DNA of 64,000 nt from positions 1-64,000 of the forward strand of contig QIAA01000174.1 of the NCBI GenBank assembly GCA_003224905.1, written 5' to 3'. The DNA comes from Acidobacteriota bacterium (GTDB lineage: Bacteria > Acidobacteriota > Terriglobia > Terriglobales > Acidobacteriaceae). The notes under the pieces are model-generated. The model worked only from the letters and a program-made list of their open reading frames with translations. It was not told the origin of the DNA and ran no database searches. This document shows, piece after piece, positions 1 to 7,749 of the stretch (positions within the stretch are counted from its first letter, which is position 1; every line of letters starts with the position of its first letter). Made by a program: the position numbers and the translations under genes.

Positions 1-222
1 CGCAGGTCCAGCCCGCTTGAGAGGCGCCGCCGAACCCCGCTCTACCCTGGCGCGCCAGAACAGCCATCCGTGACATTTTCCAAACGCGAGAGTGACTTGG
101 CCAAGGCCCGAATCAACAAATGGCTGGAACTTGCCGACTCAACCCTGGAGAAGGACGACGAACCTCGGTCGACTGAGCCAGAGATGCAGGATAAGCAAAC
201 CAGACGAAAAAAATCAGCTTAG
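1..222 (+). CDS. C-terminal tail of an unidentified protein (5' truncated by the window edge)
   Basis: Frame 1 is open from the first base to a TAG at 220-222 and gives a charged, helix-prone tail of 73 residues ending in a basic stretch (QTRRKKSA). The composition (many E, K, D, R, few aromatic residues) looks like a real protein end rather than a chance frame, but I recognise no family. The next gene on the same strand begins about 65 bp later, so the two could be co-transcribed. The N-terminal part lies outside the window. Confidence 0.45.
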   Translation, partial: RRSSPLERRRRTPLYPGAPEQPSVTFSKRESDLAKARINKWLELADSTLEKDDEPRSTEPEMQDKQTRRKKSA

Positions 223-286
223 TTCAGATCACCGGGAAGCGGGCAGCAGGTTTGCAACTTTGCGGCGCCGCCCTCATCATTGCTGT

Positions 287-1201
287 ATGGTTCGTCGCGC
301 CTGCGTAGTTTTACTTGCGGCAATTCCTCTCGCGTTCGCTGGGATTTTGGATGATGTCCGCTCCGCGCTGGAGAAAAACAACCTGGCCGGCGCAGAGAAC
401 GAGATGCGCGGGTATCGCGCCCGCCACGGTATCGACCCCGAGTATCTCGAAGCCCTTTCCTGGATGGCTCGGGCTTCGCTTGCGCAAAAGCAGCTTGACC
501 GCGCGGGGCAGTTCGCGAAGGAAACCGAGTCACTCAGCCGGCAGCAGCTCGCGAGACGTTCTCTTGACAGTGAACCGCACTTGCCGATCGCGCTGGGCGC
601 AGCCTTGGAGGTTGAAGCTCAGGTGCTCGCGGCTCGGGGGCAGCAGGCGGAGGCAGTCGCAGTGCTCAGACGCGGCCTGGCGTCTTACGCGAATACTTCC
701 ATACGCGCTCGGCTGCAGAAGAATCTGAATCTGCTCGGGCTAACTGGCCAGCCTGCGCCGCCTCTCAGCGTGACGCAACATCTTGGTCAAAAACCGGCGC
801 CCCTGACGGAGCTCAAGGGATCTCCGGTGCTGCTGTTCTTTTGGGCTCACTGGTGCGGGGACTGCAAGGCGGAAGGGCCGATCATTTCGCAATTGCGCTC
901 GGAATTTGGCTCCAAGGGGCTGATGGTTGTAGCGCCCACGCAGCTCTATGGCTACGCGGCCGAAGGAGAAGACGCGCCGCCAAAAACCGAGCTTGCGTAT
1001 ATTGAACGCGTATGGCAGCACTTCTATCCGGGATTGCAGTCCGTGCCGGTGCCCGTTTCCAAAGCCAACTTCAATGCCTACGGCGCCAGTACCACACCGA
1101 CGCTGGTGCTGCTCGACCGCGCGGGTCGCGTCGCGCTTTACCACCCCGGCGTGATGCCGTACGGAGAATTACGGTCGGTAGTTGAGCGCATTGTGAATTG
1201 A
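287..1201 (+). CDS. Secreted TlpA/thioredoxin-like protein with N-terminal helical (TPR-like) region
   Basis: From ATG 287 the protein begins with a signal peptide (MVRRACVVLLAAIPLAFAG), continues with about 120 residues of helical, TPR-like sequence, and ends in a thioredoxin fold with the redox motif WCGDC in FFWAHWCGDCKAEGP. A longer frame starts at 92, but it would place 65 unrelated residues in front of the signal peptide, so 287 is preferred. The cis-Pro loop is seen as TTPTLVLLD near the end. TlpA/ResA-type proteins act in the periplasm as thiol-disulfide reductants. No cytochrome c maturation genes are adjacent, so the substrate is unknown. Confidence 0.75.
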   Translation: MVRRACVVLLAAIPLAFAGILDDVRSALEKNNLAGAENEMRGYRARHGIDPEYLEALSWMARASLAQKQLDRAGQFAKETESLSRQQLARRSLDSEPHLPIALGAALEVEAQVLAARGQQAEAVAVLRRGLASYANTSIRARLQKNLNLLGLTGQPAPPLSVTQHLGQKPAPLTELKGSPVLLFFWAHWCGDCKAEGPIISQLRSEFGSKGLMVVAPTQLYGYAAEGEDAPPKTELAYIERVWQHFYPGLQSVPVPVSKANFNAYGASTTPTLVLLDRAGRVALYHPGVMPYGELRSVVERIVN

Positions 1202-1224
1202 AAAATTGCTATAGCGTTGGAAGA

Positions 1225-1941
1225 TCACGCCCAGTATTTGTGATCTCGAAGAAAATAATTTTTGTTCCTGTAATTGAGCGCAGTGGTAAGAAACAATCGC
1301 GCCACCCGGAAGTGACCCATCCTGTGAAAGCGGCGATTGGTGGTGTAGACGCCTCCGCGCACAATCGCAAATTTGCTTCGCGCGACCTGCTGGCTCAGCA
1401 TGTAATCTTCAGCAAAGCCCACCTGCTCGTGAAATCCACCGAGGTCGTCAAAACGCTTCTTTTCGAAAAGCATGAACATGCCGGTGCTGAACGGGCGATG
1501 AACGGTTGAAAGATATTGGAAGAAGTTGTTGCCGGCGTAAAGCAACTTATCGAGCGGCTTTCCATCCCGGCAAATAATGCTGGTGGTCACACAGTGCAGC
1601 TGTTTGCGCTGTGCCAGGTCAAGCGTCCGCCGCACCAGCGAATCACTGGCAAGCTCGACATCCGCGTCCACGAACAGCACGTAACGTGTATCCGCCAGCG
1701 CTGCGCCGGTATTTCGGCCCTTGGCGGGAAGCCCGCCGGGAATCACACTGACTCTTAAGCGATCCTTGAAACTCATGACCATTTCAGGAGTGCCGTCAGT
1801 TGAACCGGCGTCCGCTACCAACACCCTCGTATTCCGCATCGCTTCGTAATCCTGCCTGATCAGGGATTCGAGCAGGCGCGGAATCAACGCGGCTTCGTTC
1901 TTCGCCGGAATTACGATCGTCAAGTCGCTCGCCGTATTCAT
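1225..1941 (-). CDS. Family 2 glycosyltransferase
   Basis: A 238-aa GT-A fold glycosyltransferase. The N-terminal nucleotide-sugar segment TIVIPAKNEAALIPRLLES begins at residue 8, so the ATG at 1941 is well supported. VADAGSTDGT and the metal-binding FVDADVE follow in the expected order. There is no clear transmembrane helix, so it is probably a cytoplasmic or peripheral enzyme that adds sugar to a polysaccharide or lipid acceptor. The acceptor cannot be told. It overlaps the upstream phosphoesterase gene (same strand, different frame) by 146 nt, which implies translational coupling. Confidence 0.8.
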   Translation of the reverse strand: MNTASDLTIVIPAKNEAALIPRLLESLIRQDYEAMRNTRVLVADAGSTDGTPEMVMSFKDRLRVSVIPGGLPAKGRNTGAALADTRYVLFVDADVELASDSLVRRTLDLAQRKQLHCVTTSIICRDGKPLDKLLYAGNNFFQYLSTVHRPFSTGMFMLFEKKRFDDLGGFHEQVGFAEDYMLSQQVARSKFAIVRGGVYTTNRRFHRMGHFRVARLFLTTALNYRNKNYFLRDHKYWA

Positions 1942-2623
1942 GGATGCGAACTCCTTCCGAATCTATGGTGAGATATGTGGGGCGCGAATCGGTCCAGGCA
2001 CCGCAGTTGTAGTAAGAGACGCCGTCGCGCTCACGGCAGAGAGCCCGGTGTGTGTGCCCGCAGAAAACGCGGTCAGCCTGGCGCAGGCCCGCATGGGCAA
2101 TCGCGCCGGAGGCTACTTTGGAGGAAAGGCGCAGCCAGCGGGTATTCAGGCGATCGAGAAAGCGGGAGAAACTCTTGCCCTTGAAATCGATTTTTTGCAA
2201 CTGAAGATAGAAGAACGAGCCCAGGCGGCTGAGAAGAAAATTGTTGACGACGAAGCGGTCGAACTGATGTCCGTGGATTGCCAGGTGCCGGTAGCCAGCA
2301 AAATCCCACTGGTATTCCTGATAGACCTTCACTCCTACCAGGTGCGACATTACGTTGCTCAGGCCGTGGTCGTGATTGCCTTCCACCCACACCACCTGCA
2401 CTCCGCGTTTAGGATTGGAAAGTTTGCGGATGTAGCTCAGAAACTTCCAGTGCGGTTTTGTCAGGCGGCCAAAATTAAGATCGGAGAAGATGTCGCCCAG
2501 CAAGATCAGTCGATGGAAACGGTTGGCGCGGAGCATTCGCAGCGCCTCTTCCGCGCGGCTGACCTCAGAGCCGAGATGCAGGTCAGAGAGGATGAGCGTG
2601 TCATAGACGAGGCTACTCATCAC
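1796..2623 (-). CDS. LpxH-like metallophosphoesterase (COG2908 type)
   Basis: A 275-aa calcineurin-like phosphoesterase with all metal-site blocks: LSDLHLGS, GDIFSDLNFG, GNHDHG, HGHQFD and GHTHRA. This arrangement is typical of the UDP-2,3-diacylglucosamine hydrolase family, which makes lipid X in lipid A synthesis. The recognisable domain ends near residue 230 (GVRIHEYGER). The last ~45 residues are charged, low in structure and encoded over the start of the downstream glycosyltransferase, so the C-terminal tail may be a non-conserved extension. Pairing with a glycosyltransferase suits an envelope lipid role, but it may be a broader LpxH-like paralogue. Confidence 0.75.
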   Translation of the reverse strand: MMSSLVYDTLILSDLHLGSEVSRAEEALRMLRANRFHRLILLGDIFSDLNFGRLTKPHWKFLSYIRKLSNPKRGVQVVWVEGNHDHGLSNVMSHLVGVKVYQEYQWDFAGYRHLAIHGHQFDRFVVNNFLLSRLGSFFYLQLQKIDFKGKSFSRFLDRLNTRWLRLSSKVASGAIAHAGLRQADRVFCGHTHRALCRERDGVSYYNCGAWTDSRPTYLTIDSEGVRIHEYGERLDDRNSGEERSRVDSAPARIPDQAGLRSDAEYEGVGSGRRFN

Positions 2624-2713
2624 TTCTCTTGTAGCGCAGCAATGTTAAAGGAAGATGAAAATTGCACTAAAAACAGTGCACAACAGTATCCAGGAAAATG
2701 CGTAGCTGCGTAC

Positions 2714-2992
2714 TTACTTCTGTGCGGGGGGCACGTACTGCTGGGGAAGAGCGGCGCCTTCGCCGAAGAAGTATTGCTCCATTTGCTTAACGATAACTTC
2801 CTGGTCTTCGCGGCGTGCGGGGTTCAGTCGATATTCGTTTAGCAGCATCTTGCAGAATTCTGTCCAGGCATGCCATGCCTCCTGAGAGACGTTTTCATAG
2901 ATCTTTTTACCCAGTTCAGTGTCAAACGGAGGCTCATCCAAACCGGGGAGTTCCTTGTGCAATTTCACGCAGAAAACTTTGTGGTCGGGCAT
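2714..2992 (-). CDS. yggX: YggX-type Fe(2+)-trafficking / oxidative damage protection protein
   Basis: A 92-aa cytosolic protein of the usual family length. Family marks are FCVKLHKELPGLDEPPF near the N-terminus (with the single conserved Cys at residue 8), GKKIYENVSQEAWHAW, and a C-terminal YFFGEGAALP. YggX proteins protect iron-sulfur clusters and lower Fenton chemistry. It stands alone between the phosphoesterase and the PilZ gene. The superoxide dismutase 1.3 kb away is not in the same operon. Confidence 0.85.
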   Translation of the reverse strand: MPDHKVFCVKLHKELPGLDEPPFDTELGKKIYENVSQEAWHAWTEFCKMLLNEYRLNPARREDQEVIVKQMEQYFFGEGAALPQQYVPPAQK

Positions 2993-3179
2993 TCCTACCT
3001 CGCGAACCTGTAAGCAAAATTATCTCACAGGCGAACTTCAGCGGACCTTTTGTCGCCGAATAACTATGCGCTCGAGAATCAACGCGCATGAGCTCCACTG
3101 GATCAAGTGCAGCCAGAGTGGAACAGAAAAACTCGGGGGAACCTCGTTCCTACCCTCATTACTTTCGTAATCAGGTTTT

Positions 3180-3614
3180 ATGGGGGGTATCATCCATGAT
3201 ATAAGGGCGATTAACGGAAATGTGCTCCAATTAGAAGACCCTAGCATGCAACTGGTTTTTGCAAGTAATCACAGCCAGAGGCGAGGAGGGATTGTGTCCG
3301 AAGCGCGGACGGGGAAACGGTTCCCCTTGGAATTACCGATCAAGATACACAAAGAATCTGAACACGGCGAACACAGCGGCGTCACGGGTAATTTGAGCGC
3401 CGCTGGGGTTTACATTCGTGCTGACGCCGCGCTCGATGTGGGCTCGAATGTCGAGTTCGAAATCACTTTGCCGCCGGAAGTTACCGGCGCGAAGGAAAAC
3501 GTCGTGGTGAAGTGTCAGGGCCGGGTGGTGCGCACGGATCAGCCCGCTGGTGCAGGCCAGGATTCGCGCGGAGTAGCCTGTGTAATTGATTCCTACGATT
3601 TCGTTCGCCGCTGA
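3180..3614 (+). CDS. PilZ-domain protein (putative c-di-GMP effector)
   Basis: A 144-aa protein with a single PilZ domain. The c-di-GMP-binding motifs are present: RTGKR (RxxxR) followed about 35 residues later by NLSAAG ([D/N]xSxxG). After these come the beta strands VEFEITLPPE and VVKCQGRVVR. ATG 3180 has no convincing ribosome site. ATG 3246 (MQLVFASNHSQRR) would give a 122-aa protein containing the whole domain and is an equal candidate. It lies 18 bp upstream of an atypical response regulator, most likely in one operon, which suggests a second-messenger-linked regulatory pair. The target process is unknown. Confidence 0.8.
   Translation: MGGIIHDIRAINGNVLQLEDPSMQLVFASNHSQRRGGIVSEARTGKRFPLELPIKIHKESEHGEHSGVTGNLSAAGVYIRADAALDVGSNVEFEITLPPEVTGAKENVVVKCQGRVVRTDQPAGAGQDSRGVACVIDSYDFVRR
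3188..3201. repeat. Short inverted repeat at the 5' end of the PilZ gene
   Basis: TATCAT-CC-ATGATA is a perfect 6+6 inverted repeat. It lies just inside the longest frame of the PilZ gene (ATG 3180) and 45 bp upstream of the alternative ATG at 3246. If the downstream start is used, this could be an operator or part of the 5' leader. It is short enough to be chance. Confidence 0.25.
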
Positions 3615-3632
3615 AGGCGAGGAGCTGAGGCA

Positions 3633-4307
3633 ATGCTCAAATTGATTCTGGCGGATAATCAGGCCATTTTTCGTGCAGGAATCGCGAAAGTTTTGGCGGT
3701 GGAAGATGAGATGCGCATTGTGGCGCAGGCTCAGACCCAGGAACAGATGTTCATGGCCCTGGATAAATTTCGCGCCGCCGTGCTGATCGTGGCGGGCGGG
3801 TTCCACTCCGATTTCAACGGGATTCTCCAGAGCGCGAATCGTAACAAGACGCGCGTGGTAGTGCTGGCTGATACCGGCGAAAGCGCGCAGCGCTACATCG
3901 GCGGCGGAGCGCATGGGGTGGTTTACCGCAACGTGACCAGCGCGGCGCTGGTGGATTGCGTCCGCAAGGTGGCGAGGGGCGAGAACTGGGTGCAGGATAT
4001 CGCGGTGCCCAGTGAGTTGACCGAGAATGATATGGTCGGATTGCGGGTGCGCGACCGGCTGACCGCAAAGGAACTGCGCATTGTGGCGCTGATCGTGCAG
4101 GGGTATAAGAACAAAGAAATCGCAACCCAGCTTGGCACCACCGAACAGGTTATCAAGAATTATCTGCGAAATGTTTACGACAAGATCGGCGTGTCTGATC
4201 GATTAGAACTGGCGTTGTTCACCATCCATCACCGCATCCTGAACGAGGCGGCAGCGGCTACTGCGGCTGCTGCGCAGCCGCACGCTGGGGCGGGAGTGAC
4301 GTCGTAG
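3633..4307 (+). CDS. NarL/LuxR-type regulator with degenerate receiver domain
   Basis: 224 aa. The C-terminal residues ~143-195 are a clear LuxR helix-turn-helix (LTAKELRIVALIVQGYKNKE, then VIKNYLRNVYDKIGV). The N-terminal ~120 residues have the receiver fold, but key residues are lost. The expected phospho-acceptor site reads LIVAGG (Ala near residue 54 instead of Asp). The Thr position reads VVLAD. The conserved Lys is Arg (VYRNVTS). It is probably not controlled by phosphorylation. The last ~20 residues are Ala-rich. No histidine kinase is nearby; the upstream neighbour is the PilZ gene, suggesting a different input signal. Confidence 0.85.
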   Translation: MLKLILADNQAIFRAGIAKVLAVEDEMRIVAQAQTQEQMFMALDKFRAAVLIVAGGFHSDFNGILQSANRNKTRVVVLADTGESAQRYIGGGAHGVVYRNVTSAALVDCVRKVARGENWVQDIAVPSELTENDMVGLRVRDRLTAKELRIVALIVQGYKNKEIATQLGTTEQVIKNYLRNVYDKIGVSDRLELALFTIHHRILNEAAAATAAAAQPHAGAGVTS

Positions 4308-4319
4308 ACTGCCGCGTCT

Positions 4320-4850
4320 TCAGGGTTGAGTAATCACGCCGCACGCGATGCGGTCTCCGGCGTTGCCTGCCGGATCAGTCTTAAGGTCGTCGGCCTTGGC
4401 GTGGATCACCAGTGCAGTCCCGCCATTGCTGAAGACAGAATGACTGTCCTTTCCCCAGTTCACGTCTTTGTTCACGATCGTTGTTTTTGACTTGCCCTTT
4501 GCATCCACGGTGAAATTGTTCATGTCTCCGGCGTGATGGCCTTCGGGATTCTCCAGCCCATGCTTCCTGTTATCTGGATTGAAGTGCGGACCAGCTGACT
4601 TGAAATCTGGCGGATCGCACTTGGCATTCTGGTGAATGTGAATCGCATGTTCTCCCGGCGGCAGATCGTGCAAGTTGAGCTGGATCACCATGCCCTCCTG
4701 CCCTTGCCACACGGCGTCATACATGAGGGCGGAACCAACATCCTTGCCTTGAGCGTCTTTGAGTTTAACGCCCACCTTGGCAGCGCATGGCAATAGCTGA
4801 GCGACGAGCAACACAAATAACGTAAGCAGGCAGAATTTTGCGGTTTTCAT
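4320..4850 (-). CDS. sodC: Periplasmic Cu/Zn superoxide dismutase
   Basis: 176 aa with a signal peptide (about residues 1-24). Metal ligands are in family order: HIH (71, 73), bridging H89 in AGPHFNP, then H98, H106 and D109 for zinc, and H150 for copper. The disulfide Cys pair is C78 and C170 (RIACGVI). It dismutates superoxide in the periplasm. It starts 22 bp after the stop of the TPR/barrel gene on the same strand, so it is probably the last gene of the 4320-7528 operon. It converges with the response regulator gene. Confidence 0.92.
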   Translation of the reverse strand: MKTAKFCLLTLFVLLVAQLLPCAAKVGVKLKDAQGKDVGSALMYDAVWQGQEGMVIQLNLHDLPPGEHAIHIHQNAKCDPPDFKSAGPHFNPDNRKHGLENPEGHHAGDMNNFTVDAKGKSKTTIVNKDVNWGKDSHSVFSNGGTALVIHAKADDLKTDPAGNAGDRIACGVITQP

Positions 4851-4872
4851 GGGCCCACATTATAGGCCAATG

Positions 4873-6594
4873 CTACCGGCCGGACTCACGCTGCATCGAT
4901 ACATAAAACGCATTGTTCCCCGATCGCAGGTCTTTGCCGTATGACACCGTAATCCCGACACCATAAGCCCTGACCTTTAGCTGAGGACCAATATCCCACA
5001 ACCACTTATGGGAGCCGAGACCTGGGATTGGATCCATAATTTTGCCGGTATCCAGGAACGGTCCGGCCTGCACATCAAAGGGGCCTTTGCGATAGACGTT
5101 TTTGTCAGCTTCAAAGTTGGAGAGGAAATAATTTCGTCCTAGCGGTCCGCTCCCCTTCCTTCCATCACGGGTCGCGATGTGACCTCGCATCCAGAGTTCG
5201 TTATCGCGCTGGATTCCGAACATGTACAGTTCATCGAATGGGAGCTCGCCAAAGGTCTTGCCAGCGCGAATCTGATGGTTGATTTCATAATCATCGCCTT
5301 GAGATTTTGGAAACCAATGCAGTCGAAGGGCGCTTTGCAATTTCTCGAAAGAATGCTGCCGCTCCGACCACAGCCGCCCGGCCTGGGAAGAGATCGTGCC
5401 GTCGAGAGTGAGCCTTTGTTCGGGGAACCGCCAAAGAGAGACATCCAGCTGCGACAGCTGTTTTAGTTGATATGCCTTCGCCAGCAACTCCGGCGTGAGC
5501 GCCACTCCGGGGATCACGCTGCGAAAGTCCCGATGGGAGATCTCCGCTCCTGTTGACCACTGCCAACGCCCACTCGCGAACGACGAGAAGTTGAACCCCA
5601 AGGCCTCTCTTCGCATGTTGAGACTTCCCAGCAAAGTCGTGGGTCCCTGAAACGAGCTCTGAATGTTCCAGTTCTCGCCCCGTAGGTCGGTTGTGAGTTG
5701 GTAGCGGTACTTGGGATTACCGGCAAAGGGAGCGGAGAACTGGGCTAATACGCGCCTTTTTTCCGCGTCCCAGCGATAGAAAGAAATTAGGTTCTGCGCT
5801 TTCTGCCCCAGGTTAAAGACTTCCAGATGCAGTGTCTGGAATGGCAGGCCTCTGAATATCCGAAACAGTGCTTCCTTCTTGTTTTGACCGAGCCCATTTC
5901 GTTCCTTGTTGTGAAAAACAATGTCGTACTTTTCATCCTGCCGGGGCAGCAATTCGAAACGGTAACTTGAGAAAACTCCCAAGTCACGAACCCGCACATC
6001 CGTGGTTTGAAGCTCCGCAGCTTTCATTACGCTTGCGGGGGAAAATGCAAATGCGAGATCGAGCAGCGCAGGATTGATTCGGGGAACAGGCTCCGATCGT
6101 ACTCCGGCAATTTGTGGCTTGCCCACCCGTTCCCAATATTTCATGGCAGCATCCAGGTTTCCTTGCAGGAAATAAACCGTCGCGAGGAAGTCATTGGCGT
6201 AAGCATCGCCAGGGTCAAGCTTCACTGCCCGGCGCAGATAGCGTATGGCTTCCGGGTAAAGCTTCCGCTTGAAGGCAACGCCTCCAAGTTCCAGAGGAAA
6301 GCGCTTGTCGCGGGGCTGGGCTCGGGCGCCGGACAACAAGGCGTTGCGAGCGTCGTGTAGTCGCCCTAGTTGAGCCAGCGCGATTCCGTAGTAGAACTGC
6401 AAGTCGGGAGACCGCGTCTGGATGGGTTCAATTAGATTGACGACCTGTTTCCATTGCTGCTGTTGTGCGAGTTGGCTGGCGCGTCTGGCGAGGTCGCTGT
6501 CCGCGGTATGTGCACTGGGAGCAAAGAGGAATAAAAAAACAACGGGAAGTGTGGTCAGGGCGCGGCGGTTTGAGGCACGGCTAACAAAGTCCAT
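4873..6594 (-). CDS. TPR protein with C-terminal putative outer-membrane beta-barrel
   Basis: From ATG 6594 (MDFVSRASNRR) it has an N-terminal hydrophobic signal segment, TPR repeats from about residue 35 to 145 (FYYGIALAQLGRLHDARNAL, YPEAIRYLRRAVKLDPGDAY), then ~400 residues rich in alternating strands. The C-terminus (GPFLDTGKI, YGVGITVSYGKDLR) resembles the last strands of Omp85-like surface antigens. A start at 6612 (MERRRE) is possible. The gene overlaps the end of the upstream C39-type peptidase gene. In pseudomonads PA2778 joins a C39 peptidase to TPRs; here TPRs sit on a separate, barrel-like protein. The barrel assignment is inference from pattern only. Confidence 0.6.
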   Translation of the reverse strand: MDFVSRASNRRALTTLPVVFLFLFAPSAHTADSDLARRASQLAQQQQWKQVVNLIEPIQTRSPDLQFYYGIALAQLGRLHDARNALLSGARAQPRDKRFPLELGGVAFKRKLYPEAIRYLRRAVKLDPGDAYANDFLATVYFLQGNLDAAMKYWERVGKPQIAGVRSEPVPRINPALLDLAFAFSPASVMKAAELQTTDVRVRDLGVFSSYRFELLPRQDEKYDIVFHNKERNGLGQNKKEALFRIFRGLPFQTLHLEVFNLGQKAQNLISFYRWDAEKRRVLAQFSAPFAGNPKYRYQLTTDLRGENWNIQSSFQGPTTLLGSLNMRREALGFNFSSFASGRWQWSTGAEISHRDFRSVIPGVALTPELLAKAYQLKQLSQLDVSLWRFPEQRLTLDGTISSQAGRLWSERQHSFEKLQSALRLHWFPKSQGDDYEINHQIRAGKTFGELPFDELYMFGIQRDNELWMRGHIATRDGRKGSGPLGRNYFLSNFEADKNVYRKGPFDVQAGPFLDTGKIMDPIPGLGSHKWLWDIGPQLKVRAYGVGITVSYGKDLRSGNNAFYVSMQRESGR

Positions 6595-7106
6595 TTCCCG
6601 GCGGCGCTCCATTCCCGCTCAAAACTCGACCGCTCCAGCTTGAGCAGTTTGCGTTGCGCGGGATCGTTTACCAGCACCAGGTTTGACTGAGGGTCAATGC
6701 CCGCAATCACGACATAGTGGAGAGGCGCACGGCCAGAAGGCCTCAAAGCAGCAATTAACGGACGACCTTTTTCTAAATGCTGCTGGAGATCCGACCAATC
6801 TCCGGAAATCGCAAAGACCTGGAATCCGTTGTCACGGAAATAGCGCTCCATCTGCGATGCATAGATTCCATGCGCCCGCCCGGAATAAAGTGCGTGCTGA
6901 ATTTGGGCGACATCAGCTTCGTTCCCAACAGACCTGCCCCGTTGACGAAGCCAGTACTGCATCACCATGGCGATACTGGCGGCGCCGCACCCGTCCTTTT
7001 CCTGCGCAATGAATGGAACGTCGAGCCAGATACCGGCAGGGTCTGCGGCCATCAGGATTCCGCAGACCCCAACCATAATCCACGACTGGAGGACGCGGCA
7101 GAGCAT
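6555..7106 (-). CDS. C39-like cysteine peptidase domain protein (PA2778-type)
   Basis: 183 aa: an N-terminal hydrophobic segment (residues 5-21) and one papain-like C39 domain. The catalytic set is visible: Cys40 in DGCGAASIAMVMQYW, His130 in PLHYVVIAGID and Asp148 in LVNDP. C39 domains in bacteriocin exporters cut after double-glycine leaders. Stand-alone secreted versions such as PA2778 have no proven substrate. It follows a PA2779-like gene by 11 bp and overlaps the TPR/barrel gene, so the three are surely one operon. Confidence 0.8.
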   Translation of the reverse strand: MLCRVLQSWIMVGVCGILMAADPAGIWLDVPFIAQEKDGCGAASIAMVMQYWLRQRGRSVGNEADVAQIQHALYSGRAHGIYASQMERYFRDNGFQVFAISGDWSDLQQHLEKGRPLIAALRPSGRAPLHYVVIAGIDPQSNLVLVNDPAQRKLLKLERSSFEREWSAAGKWTLLAVPQTAAP

Positions 7107-7117
7107 GCTGACCGTCC

Positions 7118-7528
7118 TCAGCGCACTGCCACAATGATCAGAACCAGTGCGACCACTGCCAGGATGATCAGGATCAAATCCCGATCGCTGAAGTTGCCGG
7201 CAGCGAAATCGGCTTGGAGTTTTTGTACTCGCGAGGCCAGTTCTGCCAGTTCGGAGTCGTTCAGGCTGGCGACGGCGCCTTTCACCTGTTCCGGGGCAAT
7301 ACGCGCTGATTTCATTGCCTGCTGAGCCTGGGCCGAAGAAAAGAACTCTCGCACCTTGGCGATGTTTTGCTGCCTCGCCTGCGTCGCCGCGATGGCTGCT
7401 TGATGCAGATCAGAGGGACTTACTAGATGGTTAGTCGCCTGCGCCAGGAGGCTTTGTGGAACAGCGAAAATGGTGGCTAGAACGAAGGCAGTCACCACAC
7501 GTGCGGACTGTTTCCAAGCAAAATACAT
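7118..7528 (-). CDS. PA2779-family small membrane protein
   Basis: 136 aa with a signal or first hydrophobic segment (about residues 10-30), a helical middle (HQAAIAATQARQQNIAKVRE), a SLNDSELAELASRVQKL stretch, and a C-terminal transmembrane helix (DLILIILAVVALVLIIVAVR). This layout matches the PA2779 family, always found beside a PA2778-like cysteine peptidase, as it is here. It is the first gene of the operon 7528 to 4320. Its role is unknown; it may be the substrate or anchor of the peptidase. Confidence 0.8.
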   Translation of the reverse strand: MYFAWKQSARVVTAFVLATIFAVPQSLLAQATNHLVSPSDLHQAAIAATQARQQNIAKVREFFSSAQAQQAMKSARIAPEQVKGAVASLNDSELAELASRVQKLQADFAAGNFSDRDLILIILAVVALVLIIVAVR

Positions 7529-7699
7529 GTCTTACAACCTCCGTGAATTTTTGGCCAGATAATGAGAATGTTACACGGCTGAGTTGCTTGGATGCGCCGA
7601 AATGTTGCCTGGGTTTCACACAGGAGTGACACGAAAGGTAAACAGGGAGTGGCAGCTACCCTCGCGAACTTTGCGTGTTGTTTGTGCGCTTAAAAGCTG

Positions 7700-7741
7700 G
7701 ACCGCAAAGAGCGCAAAGGACGACCACAAAGGACGCGAAGC
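7700..7741. repeat. GCAAAG-type dispersed repeat fragment
   Basis: The gap 7529-7749 holds a run of related short units (CCGCAAAGAGCGCAAAGGA, CCACAAAGGACGCGAAG). Similar GCAAAGG/CCTTTGCG units occur at 22503-22529 and 58306-58402, all between genes. They look like a low-copy dispersed intergenic repeat. No gene is seen in this gap. Confidence 0.4.
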
Positions 7742-7749
7742 CCGGAGTC

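Noticed and set aside
1940..2842. 300-codon plus-strand frame
   Set aside because: It lies opposite the phosphoesterase and yggX genes, has no family pattern, and the minus-strand products have strong motifs.
3180..3260. Riboswitch (c-di-GMP type) upstream of the PilZ gene
   Set aside because: Only a 6+6 inverted repeat is present; the conserved GEMM core is not seen.
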